In this document: positions 1 through 6,314 of the stretch, one piece after another
Numbering within the stretch: position 1 is the stretch's first letter
Layout: every line of letters starts with the position of its first letter
Origin: Sphingomonadales bacterium
GTDB taxonomy: Bacteria > Pseudomonadota > Alphaproteobacteria > Sphingomonadales > Sphingomonadaceae
Length of the DNA: 8,278 nt
Assembly: GCA_028868335.1 (NCBI GenBank)
Contig: JAGWUU010000137.1
Span: forward strand, 1 to 8,278
Direction: 5' to 3'
Made by a program: the position numbers and the translations under genes
The notes under the pieces: model-generated
Told to the model about the DNA's origin: nothing
Seen by the model: only the letters and a program-made list of their open reading frames with translations
Databases searched by the model: none

Positions 1-1625
1 TCCTCGGGCGTGGGCTCGCGGCCCTGCTCGTGGAGGAACTGGCGGCTGGTGCGGACCAGCTTGTTGATCGTCTCGATCATGTGGACCGGGATGCGGATCG
101 TGCGCGCCTGATCGGCGATCGAGCGGGTGATCGCCTGCCGGATCCACCACGTTGCATAGGTGCTGAACTTGTAGCCGCGACGGTATTCGAACTTGTCGAC
201 CGCCTTCATCAGGCCGATGTTGCCTTCCTGAATGAGATCAAGGAATTGCAGGCCACGGTTGGTGTATTTCTTGGCGATCGAGATCACCAGGCGCAGGTTC
301 GCCTCAACCATTTCCTTCTTGGCGATCCGCGCCTCGCGCTCGCCCTTCTGGACCATGTTGACGATCCGGCGGAACTCGCTGAGCGACATGCCGGTGGCGG
401 CGGCGATATCCGCGATTTCGGCGCGGATGCGCTCAACCGCGTTGGCCTCGTTGGCGGCGAAGGCTGCCCACTTCTTGTCCTTGGTGGACTGGGTCTGGAG
501 CCAGCCATCATCAAGCTCACGCCCGACATAGCTGTCGAGGAAGTCCTTGCGGTTGACCTTGTGGCGCTCGGCCAGGCGCAGCATCTGGCCGCCCAGCGCG
601 GTCAGGCGGCGGTTGAAGGCATAGAGGTTGTCGACCAGGTATTCGATCTTGGTCGCGTGGAACTGGACCGATTCGACCTGCGCGGTGAGGTCTTCGCGCA
701 GGTCCTGATATGACCGCTCCTTGGCTGGCGGGAAGGCACCGCCCGCGCCCATCACCTCGAGCCGGTCCGACTGAATCTTCTCGAACTTGCGAAACAGCGA
801 GGTGATCTCGGCGAACTTCTCGAGCGCCTGCGGCTTGAGCGCGGCCTCCATCTGGGCGAGGCTAAGGGTGTTGTCCTCCTCGTCGTCGTCGGCGGGGCGG
901 CGGGCGCGGCGTTCGATGCCGTCCTCGTCCTCGTCACCGTCGGCGGATTCCTCCTCCTCGATGTCCTCTTCCTCCTTGTAGGAGGGACCGGCGGTCTTTT
1001 CGCTGATCTCGCCGTCGTCCTCTTCCTCGCCGTCTTCGGAGAGGTTTTCAGGCTGCGGCTCCTTCGACAGCATGGCGTCGAGATCGAGGATCTCGCGAAG
1101 CTGCATTTCCTCGTTGTTGAGGGCTTCGGACCACTGGATGATCGCGTGGAAGGTGATCGGGCTTTCGCACAGCCCGAGGATCATGGTGTCGCGCCCGGCC
1201 TCGATCCGCTTGGCGATGGCGATTTCGCCTTCGCGGCTGAGCAGTTCGACCGCGCCCATCTCGCGCAGGTACATCCGCACCGGATCATCGGTGCGCTCGA
1301 TCGTTTCCTTCTTTTTGACGAGATCGGGCCGCTCGGCCATGCCGTCGGGCTGCTCGTCAACCTCGTCGACGTCTTTCTCGTCAGGATCGACGGCATCCTC
1401 GTCGCTTTCGACGATGTTCACGCCCATCTCGCTGATCGCGGACATGATGTCCTCGATCTGCTCGGAACTCATCTGATCCTGCGGCAACGCCTCGTTGAGT
1501 TCGTCAACCGTGATCACGCCGCGCCGCTTGGCACGGGCGATCAGCTTCTTGATCGAGGCTTCGTTGAGATCGATCAGGGGCGCATCGCCGCCTTCCTTCT
1601 CGGTGCCGGTAAAATCTTCGTCCAT
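1..1625 (-). CDS. rpoD: RNA polymerase major sigma factor RpoD (sigma-70), C-terminus cut by window edge
   Basis: Primary sigma factor that directs RNA polymerase to housekeeping promoters. I translated it by hand from ATG at 1625-1623; the frame stays open for 541 codons to base 1. Region 1.1 covers roughly residues 15-95. Region 1.2 starts near residue 113 (DDPVRMYLREMG). An acidic non-conserved segment lies at about 190-250. Region 2 starts at about N443 (NLRLVISIAKKYTNRG) and includes W493-W494 with Q497 and T500, the residues that melt and read the -10 element in the E. coli protein. The window ends at the start of region 3 (GREPTPE), so the rest of region 3 and all of region 4 (-35 recognition), perhaps 130 residues, are missing. 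The gene follows dnaG with 15 bases between, so it is probably co-transcribed. A GGCGGA stretch just upstream is a modest ribosome binding site. Nothing suggests an alternative sigma factor. Confidence 0.97.
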   Translation of the reverse strand, partial: MDEDFTGTEKEGGDAPLIDLNEASIKKLIARAKRRGVITVDELNEALPQDQMSSEQIEDIMSAISEMGVNIVESDEDAVDPDEKDVDEVDEQPDGMAERPDLVKKKETIERTDDPVRMYLREMGAVELLSREGEIAIAKRIEAGRDTMILGLCESPITFHAIIQWSEALNNEEMQLREILDLDAMLSKEPQPENLSEDGEEEDDGEISEKTAGPSYKEEEDIEEEESADGDEDEDGIERRARRPADDDEEDNTLSLAQMEAALKPQALEKFAEITSLFRKFEKIQSDRLEVMGAGGAFPPAKERSYQDLREDLTAQVESVQFHATKIEYLVDNLYAFNRRLTALGGQMLRLAERHKVNRKDFLDSYVGRELDDGWLQTQSTKDKKWAAFAANEANAVERIRAEIADIAAATGMSLSEFRRIVNMVQKGEREARIAKKEMVEANLRLVISIAKKYTNRGLQFLDLIQEGNIGLMKAVDKFEYRRGYKFSTYATWWIRQAITRSIADQARTIRIPVHMIETINKLVRTSRQFLHEQGREPTPE

Positions 1626-1640
1626 CAGTCCGCCATTTTA
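1625..1640 (-). promoter_or_regulatory. dnaG-rpoD junction with a three-codon mini-ORF overlapping the rpoD start
   Basis: After the dnaG stop, the minus strand carries ATG GCG GAC TGA (1636-1625). Its stop shares a base with the rpoD ATG, giving TGATG. GGCGGA in the same stretch can serve as the rpoD ribosome binding site. The mini-ORF may be accidental, but the arrangement would allow translational coupling. No terminator is visible between the genes, which agrees with a dnaG-rpoD transcript. Confidence 0.3.
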
Positions 1641-3497
1641 TCAATCTTGTGGTGCCGTTCCTTGCGGAGCGGCGGATCGCGCGGAGGCCATTTGCCTTAG
1701 ACGCGAATCGAATTCCAGCTTTCTCTTCAGCAATCGTTGCTGCTCGGCATAGGCCCCTTCCGAAAGGTCCCGCTCAAACCGCGCGGTTGCCTCTGCCAGC
1801 GCCGCATCGAGTGCCGGTCTTTCGACCAGCAGCGCGATCGCCTGGGCAAGGTCCGCACGGGCCGCTTCGGGTGCGGCGTCGTCGACCAGGAAGCCGAACC
1901 GCAGCGAGGCATATTCTTCGGGGCCGGGGGCTACCAACCCCCGTTCCGACAATATGGTGGCAAGTGCCTCAGTTTCAAGCGCCGCGCCATCATCAACCGC
2001 ATCGACCAGCGCGGCAAACCGCGGATCGCTGAGCGGGGCGTGGGCGATGAGATCGGCGTGGCGCTCCAGTTCACCCGGATGACGCAGCAAACCGGCGAGA
2101 ACGGCGGCGGACAGCGCATCGCGCGCACCCTTGCCGGTTGCACGGCGCAGGCGCCCGGTCTGCGCCGGGTCGCGCACCGGCACCGGCGGAGCGCTGCGGC
2201 GGCCTGGCTGCCAGGCGCGTTCCTCGCGGCGGGGAAAGGCGAACGACGAGAATCGCTCAAGCAAATCCCGCCGATAGAGCGCCTTGATGTCCTGGTCTGC
2301 GATTGTATCGACATGGGCCATCAGCCGCGCTTTCAACCCGGCCTTGTCCTCGGGCGAGGCAAGAGGCGCGGCATCGCGTTCATGTTCCCACAGCACCTCG
2401 ATCAACGGGCGCGCCTGTTCCAGCAACGCCTCCATGCCCCGGGCACCGTCGCGCTTGGTCACGTCGTCCGGGTCCATGCCTGTCGGAAGCCGGACGATGC
2501 GCAGCGAATGAGCGGGGCGGAGCAGGGGCAAGGCGCGGGTCACGGCGCGCATCGCGGCGCGCTGTCCGGCGGCGTCACCATCGAAGCACAGCACCGGATT
2601 TTCCACCAACCGCCACAGCATCTCGATCTGCCGCTCGGTCAGCGCCGTGCCGAGCGGGGCGACGGCATCCTCGATCCCCGCCGCGGCAAGCGCGATCACG
2701 TCCATGTAGCCTTCTACCACCACGACGCGCCCGCTCTTGCGGCTGGCAGGCCCGGCGCGGTGCAGGTTGTAGAGCGTGCGGCCCTTGTCGAACAGCGGCG
2801 TATCGGGGGAATTGAGGTACTTGGGCGCATCGGTTTTCTGCGCATCCAGGATGCGCCCGCCAAATGCGATCACCCGCCCGCGCGCGTCCTCGATCGGCAG
2901 CATCAGCCGCCCGCGGAACCGGTCGTAGGGCTCCCTCTCGTCGACCGCGATGCGCAGCCCGGCTTCGATCAGCAGGCTCTCGGGAAACTGCCTGAGCGCC
3001 TCCTTGAGCGCCTGCCGTCCCTCGGGCGCATAGCCAAAGCCGAAACGCTCGACCGTGCGGGCATTGAACCCGCGCGTCGCAAGATAGGCGCGCGCCTTCG
3101 CTCCCTCGTCGGAAGCCAGTCGCTCCACGAACCACGCCTGGGCCGCCGCCATCACATCGTGGAGCGTGTTGGCCTGTTCGGCGCGCTGGGCGGCACGCGG
3201 ATCCGGGGCGGGGACTTCCATCCCGGCTTCGGCCGCCAGTTCCTTGATCGCGTCCATGAAGGCCAGGCCGCGCTGGTCAGTCATCCAGCGAATCACGTCG
3301 CCATGAGCCCCGCAGCCGAAGCAGTGGTAGAACCCCTTCTGGTCGTTGACCGTGAAGCTGGGCGACTTCTCGTTGTGGAACGGGCAGCAGGCCTTGAACT
3401 CATGCCCCGCCTTGGTCAGCCGCGTCGTCCGCCCGATAACGCCGGAAAGCGTCACGCGCGCGCGCAGTTCGTCAAGCCATTGCGGGGAGAGGGCCAT
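1641..3497 (-). CDS. dnaG: DNA primase DnaG
   Basis: Synthesises RNA primers at the replication fork in partnership with the DnaB helicase. The protein is 618 residues, slightly longer than E. coli DnaG (581). The N-terminal CHC2 zinc-binding domain shows C38, H41, C59 and C62 (CCPFH and HCFGCG). The catalytic core contains YDRFRGRLMLPI (about 190-201), APKYLNSPDTPLFDKG (223-238) and a Toprim fold with E261 in VVEGYMD and D305/D307 in CFDGDAAG, the metal-binding acidic residues. Residues from about 440 to 618 form the less conserved DnaB-binding region. The start MALSPQWLDEL is where the family normally begins. It lacks a clear Shine-Dalgarno sequence, because a palindromic repeat ends only 10 bases upstream. 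rpoD follows after 15 bases. In related genomes yqeY would be expected directly upstream; here a nuclease gene and repeats intervene. Confidence 0.97.
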   Translation of the reverse strand: MALSPQWLDELRARVTLSGVIGRTTRLTKAGHEFKACCPFHNEKSPSFTVNDQKGFYHCFGCGAHGDVIRWMTDQRGLAFMDAIKELAAEAGMEVPAPDPRAAQRAEQANTLHDVMAAAQAWFVERLASDEGAKARAYLATRGFNARTVERFGFGYAPEGRQALKEALRQFPESLLIEAGLRIAVDEREPYDRFRGRLMLPIEDARGRVIAFGGRILDAQKTDAPKYLNSPDTPLFDKGRTLYNLHRAGPASRKSGRVVVVEGYMDVIALAAAGIEDAVAPLGTALTERQIEMLWRLVENPVLCFDGDAAGQRAAMRAVTRALPLLRPAHSLRIVRLPTGMDPDDVTKRDGARGMEALLEQARPLIEVLWEHERDAAPLASPEDKAGLKARLMAHVDTIADQDIKALYRRDLLERFSSFAFPRREERAWQPGRRSAPPVPVRDPAQTGRLRRATGKGARDALSAAVLAGLLRHPGELERHADLIAHAPLSDPRFAALVDAVDDGAALETEALATILSERGLVAPGPEEYASLRFGFLVDDAAPEAARADLAQAIALLVERPALDAALAEATARFERDLSEGAYAEQQRLLKRKLEFDSRLRQMASARSAAPQGTAPQD

Positions 3498-3507
3498 GGT
3501 GTTCGCG

Positions 3508-3535
3508 GTGTCTCGACTGCGCTCGACACGAACGG
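3508..3535 (+). repeat. REP-like palindrome, copy 1 (plus orientation)
   Basis: 28-bp element with arms GTGTC and GACAC around a 12-base loop, followed by the conserved tail GAACGG. It matches the reverse complement of copy 2 at 27 of 28 positions. It lies 10 bases upstream of the dnaG start, so the hairpin would sit in the dnaG leader RNA next to the ribosome binding region. Confidence 0.9.
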
Positions 3536-3553
3536 GTGTGGGAGCTTGGGTGG

Positions 3554-3559
3554 ATTATA
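3554..3559 (-). promoter_or_regulatory. Perfect TATAAT, possible -10 box for dnaG-rpoD
   Basis: The minus strand reads TATAAT inside the spacer of the first repeat doublet, 56 bases before the dnaG ATG. No good -35 box exists at a spacing of 16-18 bases (the sequence there is close to ACGGAG), and there is no extended -10 TG. This is a candidate promoter brought in with, or left between, the repeats; it could equally be chance in a short AT-rich patch. Confidence 0.3.
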
Positions 3560-3565
3560 GATTGC

Positions 3566-3889
3566 CTACTCACTACCTCCGTTCGTGTCGAGCGAAGTCG
3601 AGACACGCTCATGCGGTGGCCGGGCAAAGTGCGATACCTTTTGCCAATCGCCTGCGATCAGGGCTTCCTTCTTGGCGCGAGACCAGCCGCCTACCCGCAC
3701 TTCGGCCTCGATCGCCTCTATCCGCGTCAGGAAATCCGCAGCCCAGACAAATTCAACCGGACGTCGCTGCGATGTGAACCGGCAATATCCACCTACATGG
3801 TGCTCCGCAATTCGGCGATCGAGGTCATCGGTGTGGCCGGTGTAATACTTCCCGTCGGCGCAGCGCAGGAGGTAGCACCAGAAGGCCAT
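3566..3889 (-). CDS. Small GIY-YIG nuclease domain protein (UPF0213/YhbQ-like), flanked by repeat doublets
   Basis: 107 residues, single-domain GIY-YIG nuclease of the UPF0213/YhbQ type. The core motif pair is CYLL at 5-8 and YYTGHT at 15-20. The likely catalytic arginine is R26 in DLDRRIAEH, and the likely metal-binding glutamate is E63 in EAIEAE. A family-typical WSRAKKEALI follows at 69-78. A usually basic position near residue 67 is glycine here. The domain ends near residue 85; residues 95-104 are encoded by repeat copy 2. The start is supported by GGGGA eight bases upstream of the ATG. The gene lies between yqeY and dnaG on the same strand, with one repeat doublet just upstream and another overlapping its 3' end. 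Members of this family are presumed DNA nucleases, but their biological role is largely unknown. A link to repeat dispersal, in the manner of RAYT transposases, is only my hypothesis. Confidence 0.9.
   Translation of the reverse strand: MAFWCYLLRCADGKYYTGHTDDLDRRIAEHHVGGYCRFTSQRRPVEFVWAADFLTRIEAIEAEVRVGGWSRAKKEALIAGDWQKVSHFARPPHERVSTSLDTNGGSE
3579..3606 (-). repeat. REP-like palindrome, copy 2 (minus orientation)
   Basis: The same 28-bp element on the opposite strand (arms GTGTC/GACAC, tail GAACGG), differing from copy 1 by one loop base. Copies 1 and 2 have their tails facing each other across 43 bases and so form a REPIN-like doublet. This copy lies inside the GIY-YIG reading frame and encodes most of residues 95-104. 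Confidence 0.9.
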
Positions 3890-3901
3890 GTTAGCGTCCC
3901 C

Positions 3902-3929
3902 GCGTCTCGACTTCGCTCGACGCGAACGG
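3902..3929 (+). repeat. REP-like palindrome, copy 3 (plus orientation)
   Basis: Same element with arms GCGTC and GACGC: one stem pair is changed from T-A to C-G, keeping the pairing. The loop base matches copy 2 and the GAACGG tail is intact. It ends the island on the yqeY side together with copy 4, and it lies 12 bases upstream of the GIY-YIG start codon. Confidence 0.88.
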
Positions 3930-3958
3930 AGGTTGGAACGATGAAATCATAACAACAT

Positions 3959-3986
3959 CCGTTCGTTTCGAGCGCAGTCGAGAAAC
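3959..3986 (-). repeat. REP-like palindrome, copy 4 (minus orientation)
   Basis: Same element on the minus strand with arms GTTTC and GAAAC: a different stem pair is changed from G-C to T-A, again keeping the pairing. It faces copy 3 across 29 bases to make the second doublet. It begins 2 bases after the yqeY stop codon, so it may end or protect the 3' end of the yqeY message, although no T-run follows. Confidence 0.88.
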
Positions 3987-3988
3987 AG

Positions 3989-4441
3989 TCAGCCCAACGC
4001 CGCCTTCACCAGCCCGCTGGCCTTACCCATGTCGATCTCGGTGCCGTGGCGCGCTTTCAACTCGGCGATGACCTTGCCCATGTCCTTCATGCCCGATGCG
4101 CCAAGCTCTGCCTTGATCGCCTCGATCGCGGCCTTGACCTGATCCTCGCCCATCTGCTGGGGGAGGAACTCCTCGATCACCACCAGTTCGCTCTTCTCGG
4201 CGTCGGCCAGTTCCTGCCGCCCGCCCTGTTCGTAAAGCGTGATCGATTCGCGGCGCTGCTTGGCCATCTTCTGCAGCACATCGACGACGATCACGTCGTC
4301 GTCCGGCACGGTCGCCGCGGTGCGCAGTTCGATGTCCTTGTCCTTGAGCTTGGCCAGGATGAGGCGAACGGCGGCGAGGCGGGGCTTGTCGCCCCCTTTC
4401 ATGGCCGAAACTTGCGCGGCCTTGATGGAATCACGAAGCAT
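3989..4441 (-). CDS. yqeY: GatB/YqeY domain-containing protein
   Basis: 150-residue protein related to the C-terminal tRNA-contacting domain of the amidotransferase subunit GatB. Free-standing YqeY proteins probably act on or near tRNA, but no reaction is established. Family signatures are LRDSIKAAQVSAMKGGD near the start, LRLI-like AAVRLILAKLKDKDIE, AKQRRESITLYEQGGRQELA, ELVVIEEFLPQQM and the GxxxMKDMGKVIAELKA segment ahead of the terminal GKASGLVKAAL. The frame is open upstream to an ATG at 4507. I chose the ATG at 4441 because AAGGGA lies about five bases before it and the resulting length matches the family; the other in-frame ATGs (4507, 4477, 4465) lack a ribosome binding site. It is divergent from carA and heads the yqeY-dnaG-rpoD group, although the GIY-YIG island separates it from dnaG. 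Confidence 0.93.
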   Translation of the reverse strand: MLRDSIKAAQVSAMKGGDKPRLAAVRLILAKLKDKDIELRTAATVPDDDVIVVDVLQKMAKQRRESITLYEQGGRQELADAEKSELVVIEEFLPQQMGEDQVKAAIEAIKAELGASGMKDMGKVIAELKARHGTEIDMGKASGLVKAALG

Positions 4442-4587
4442 GGTGTCCCTTGAATTGGTTTGCATTGGGGAAAGCATGCCATCTAGCCCAAAGATTCCGG
4501 TTTTCATAGGTTGACGGTAGGGGGGAAGGGGTCTAGCCGCCGAGCCTTAGCGACATCGCTGGAACCTACTTACGGAGCGCCCCTCAA
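4442..4587. promoter_or_regulatory. Divergent yqeY / carA intergenic region
   Basis: 146 bases between two start codons on opposite strands, so promoters for both directions must lie here or very near. For carA, TTGACG at 4511-4516 is a good -35 match, but the -10 side (around 4532-4539, TCTAGCCG) is weak. GGAG at 4574-4577 is the carA ribosome binding site, 10 bases before the ATG. A short palindrome AGCGA-CA-TCGCT spans 4549-4560 and could be an operator or chance. I see no convincing yqeY promoter, no riboswitch and no leader-peptide attenuator. Confidence 0.4.
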
Positions 4588-5754
4588 ATGGCTGACGCCG
4601 CCTCTTTGCACGCACCCGGACCGCAGGGTGCGACGGGAGTCCTTGTGCTCGCCGATGGCACGGTGCTTTGGGGCAAGGGATTTGGCGCGGAAGGCGCGGC
4701 GGTGGGCGAAGTCTGCTTCAACACCGCGATGACCGGGTACGAGGAGATCATGACCGATCCCTCCTACGCGGCGCAGATCGTGACCTTCACTTTCCCGCAC
4801 ATCGGGAATGTCGGCGTCAATGACGAGGATCTGGAAAGCCAGGTCGACGGCGCAGTCGGCTGCGTGGTGCGCGAGGACGTAACCGCGCCGAGCAACTTCC
4901 GCAGTCAGGCCACCTTTGGCGAGTGGCTGGCGGGCAAGGGCAAGATCGGCCTGTCGGGCATCGACACCCGCGCGCTGACCCGCCGCATCCGCCTATCCGG
5001 CGCGCCCAACGCGGTGATTGCCCACAGCGCCGATGGCAAGTTCGACATCAAGGCGCTGGTCAAGCGTGCGCAGGAGTGGCCGGGGCTGGAGGGCATGGAC
5101 CTCGCCCGTGTCGTGTCGCGGCACGATCGGCAGGAATGGGAAGGTGGCACCTGGGCACTGGGCAAGGGCTATGCCCGTAGCCCGCGCAGCAAGCGCCCGC
5201 ATGTCGTGGCGATCGACTACGGCGCCAAGGACAATATCTTCCGCAACCTCGATCACGCAGGGGCGCATGTTACCGTGGTGCCCGCGCAGACCAGCCTTGA
5301 GGATGTGCTGGCACTTCAGCCGGACGGCGTGTTCCTCTCCAACGGTCCGGGCGATCCGGCGGCGACGGGAATCTATGCGGTGCCGGTGATCCAGGGCCTG
5401 CTCGAACGCGACGTGCCGCTGTTCGGGATCTGCCTCGGCCACCAGATGCTCGGCCTCGCGGCAGGAGCGACCACCACCAAGATGCACCAGGGCCACCGCG
5501 GCGCCAACCATCCGGTCAAGCGACTTGAGGACGGCGTGGTCGAGATCACCTCGATGAACCACGGGTTTGCCGTGGACAACGCCGCGCTGCCCGAGGGCGT
5601 GGAGGAGACGCACGTGTCGCTGTTCGATGGGAGCAACTGCGGGATCGCGATCAAGGGCAAGAAGGCGTTCGGGGTGCAGTACCACCCCGAGGCGTCGCCG
5701 GGGCCGCAGGACAGTTTCTACCTGTTTGAGCGGTTTGTGGGGATGTTGGGGTGA
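4588..5754 (+). CDS. carA: Carbamoyl-phosphate synthase small (glutaminase) subunit CarA
   Basis: Hydrolyses glutamine and passes ammonia through a tunnel to CarB for carbamoyl phosphate synthesis, the shared precursor of arginine and pyrimidines. The protein is 388 residues, normal for the family. The N-terminal small-subunit domain (about 17-150) shows LADGTVLWGKGFGAEG, FNTAMTGYEEIMTDPSYA and FPHIGNVGVNDED. The class I glutamine amidotransferase domain (about 205-385) has SNGPGDP, nucleophile C282 in GICLGHQ, and the H366/E368 pair in QYHPEASPGP. All catalytic residues are present. The ATG is preceded by GGAG at a 10-base spacing. The stop TGA overlaps the ATG of the next gene (TGATG), so that gene is probably translationally coupled to carA. 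carB follows one gene later instead of directly. Confidence 0.97.
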   Translation: MADAASLHAPGPQGATGVLVLADGTVLWGKGFGAEGAAVGEVCFNTAMTGYEEIMTDPSYAAQIVTFTFPHIGNVGVNDEDLESQVDGAVGCVVREDVTAPSNFRSQATFGEWLAGKGKIGLSGIDTRALTRRIRLSGAPNAVIAHSADGKFDIKALVKRAQEWPGLEGMDLARVVSRHDRQEWEGGTWALGKGYARSPRSKRPHVVAIDYGAKDNIFRNLDHAGAHVTVVPAQTSLEDVLALQPDGVFLSNGPGDPAATGIYAVPVIQGLLERDVPLFGICLGHQMLGLAAGATTTKMHQGHRGANHPVKRLEDGVVEITSMNHGFAVDNAALPEGVEETHVSLFDGSNCGIAIKGKKAFGVQYHPEASPGPQDSFYLFERFVGMLG

Positions 5755-6314
5755 TGGAGGTCAAGCGTGCTGAAGTGAAGAATATGACGCTCCAGCACCT
5801 CTACGAGAGAGTGCGGAAAGGCACTGGCGATAAAGAGGCTAGCGCTAGTACAATTCGTCGGTCTTTGGGCCTGAAAAACGATGTGTCTACTGCGTACTTG
5901 GAGGTTTTGCTCGAGTCCCTTCTTGACGATCGCTACGTAAGGATCGATGGGCGAAGTCGCTTTGCTATTACGGAAGAAGGCATTGAATTTATCGAATCTG
6001 GTTGGGCCTTCTCTCAAGAGCACTACAATATTACGGATTCCTGGAATAAGCCGGATGGAGAGCAGACACTTACTGTCAGTGCAATCCAATCCGTTCAGCA
6101 GCACCTACGTCAATGCATTATATTAATCGATGCAACGGATTTTAGCCAGGAAGAAAAGGCGCAAATCGTTGGTTTGATTAGAATCTGCGAGCAGATCGTA
6201 AACCTGCCGACACCCAAGTTGGGTTTGCTCAAGCGCATCTTGAGCTGGCTTAAAGAGATCAAAGAACTGCTGCCTTTGATTGAAGCCGCATTGAAGTTGA
6301 TCGGAAAAGCATAA
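5754..6314 (+). CDS. Unrecognised 186-residue protein inserted between carA and carB; probable winged helix plus helical C-terminus
   Basis: I do not recognise this protein. From ATG 5754 it has 186 residues; an in-frame GTG at 5751 would add one. Residues 11-81 look like a winged-helix domain: helix MTLQHLYERV, a segment around 31-40, a putative recognition helix near 43-58, and a wing VRIDGRSRFAITEEGIEFIE. Residues 82-105 look like a linker. Residues 106-150 are probably helical (with SQEEKAQIVGLIRICEQIV), and 155-186 form an amphipathic, leucine/lysine-rich tail without a true membrane segment. The start overlaps the carA stop, and the carB ATG follows its TAA with no gap; GGAAA inside its last codons provides the carB ribosome binding site. 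Base composition differs: sampled 60-base rows have 31, 27 and 23 G+C, against 43 in a carB row, and codons such as ATA, TTA and AGA appear. This suggests horizontal acquisition. A regulatory, defence or toxin-related role is possible but unproven. Confidence 0.88.
   Translation: MEVKRAEVKNMTLQHLYERVRKGTGDKEASASTIRRSLGLKNDVSTAYLEVLLESLLDDRYVRIDGRSRFAITEEGIEFIESGWAFSQEHYNITDSWNKPDGEQTLTVSAIQSVQQHLRQCIILIDATDFSQEEKAQIVGLIRICEQIVNLPTPKLGLLKRILSWLKEIKELLPLIEAALKLIGKA

Noticed and set aside
30..713. A 227-codon plus-strand open frame at the left end
   Set aside because: It is antisense to sigma regions 2 and 3 of rpoD, which is certain on the minus strand.
1737..3560. A 607-codon plus-strand open frame covering nearly all of dnaG
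   Set aside because: It lies antisense to a complete, motif-rich primase gene. High GC with strong third-position bias keeps such antisense frames open; its translation shows no recognisable domain.
3508..3606. Intrinsic terminator for the GIY-YIG gene
   Set aside because: The repeats form hairpins but no T-run follows on the minus strand, and dnaG begins right after; a REP-like doublet explains them better.
3566..3889. Homing endonuclease within an intron
   Set aside because: The domain is GIY-YIG, but the gene is intergenic, lacks an intron or interrupted host gene, and has no separate DNA-binding domain.
3508..3986. CRISPR array
   Set aside because: Only four copies, in alternating orientation, with unequal spacing and a gene between them; no cas gene is visible.
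4442..4507. Upstream N-terminal extension of YqeY by 22 codons
   Set aside because: The frame is open, but family length and the AAGGGA site favour the ATG at 4441; the extension would also occupy the promoter region shared with carA.
4993..5685. A 230-codon minus-strand open frame across carA
   Set aside because: It is antisense to the catalytic half of CarA, with no domain and no ribosome binding site.
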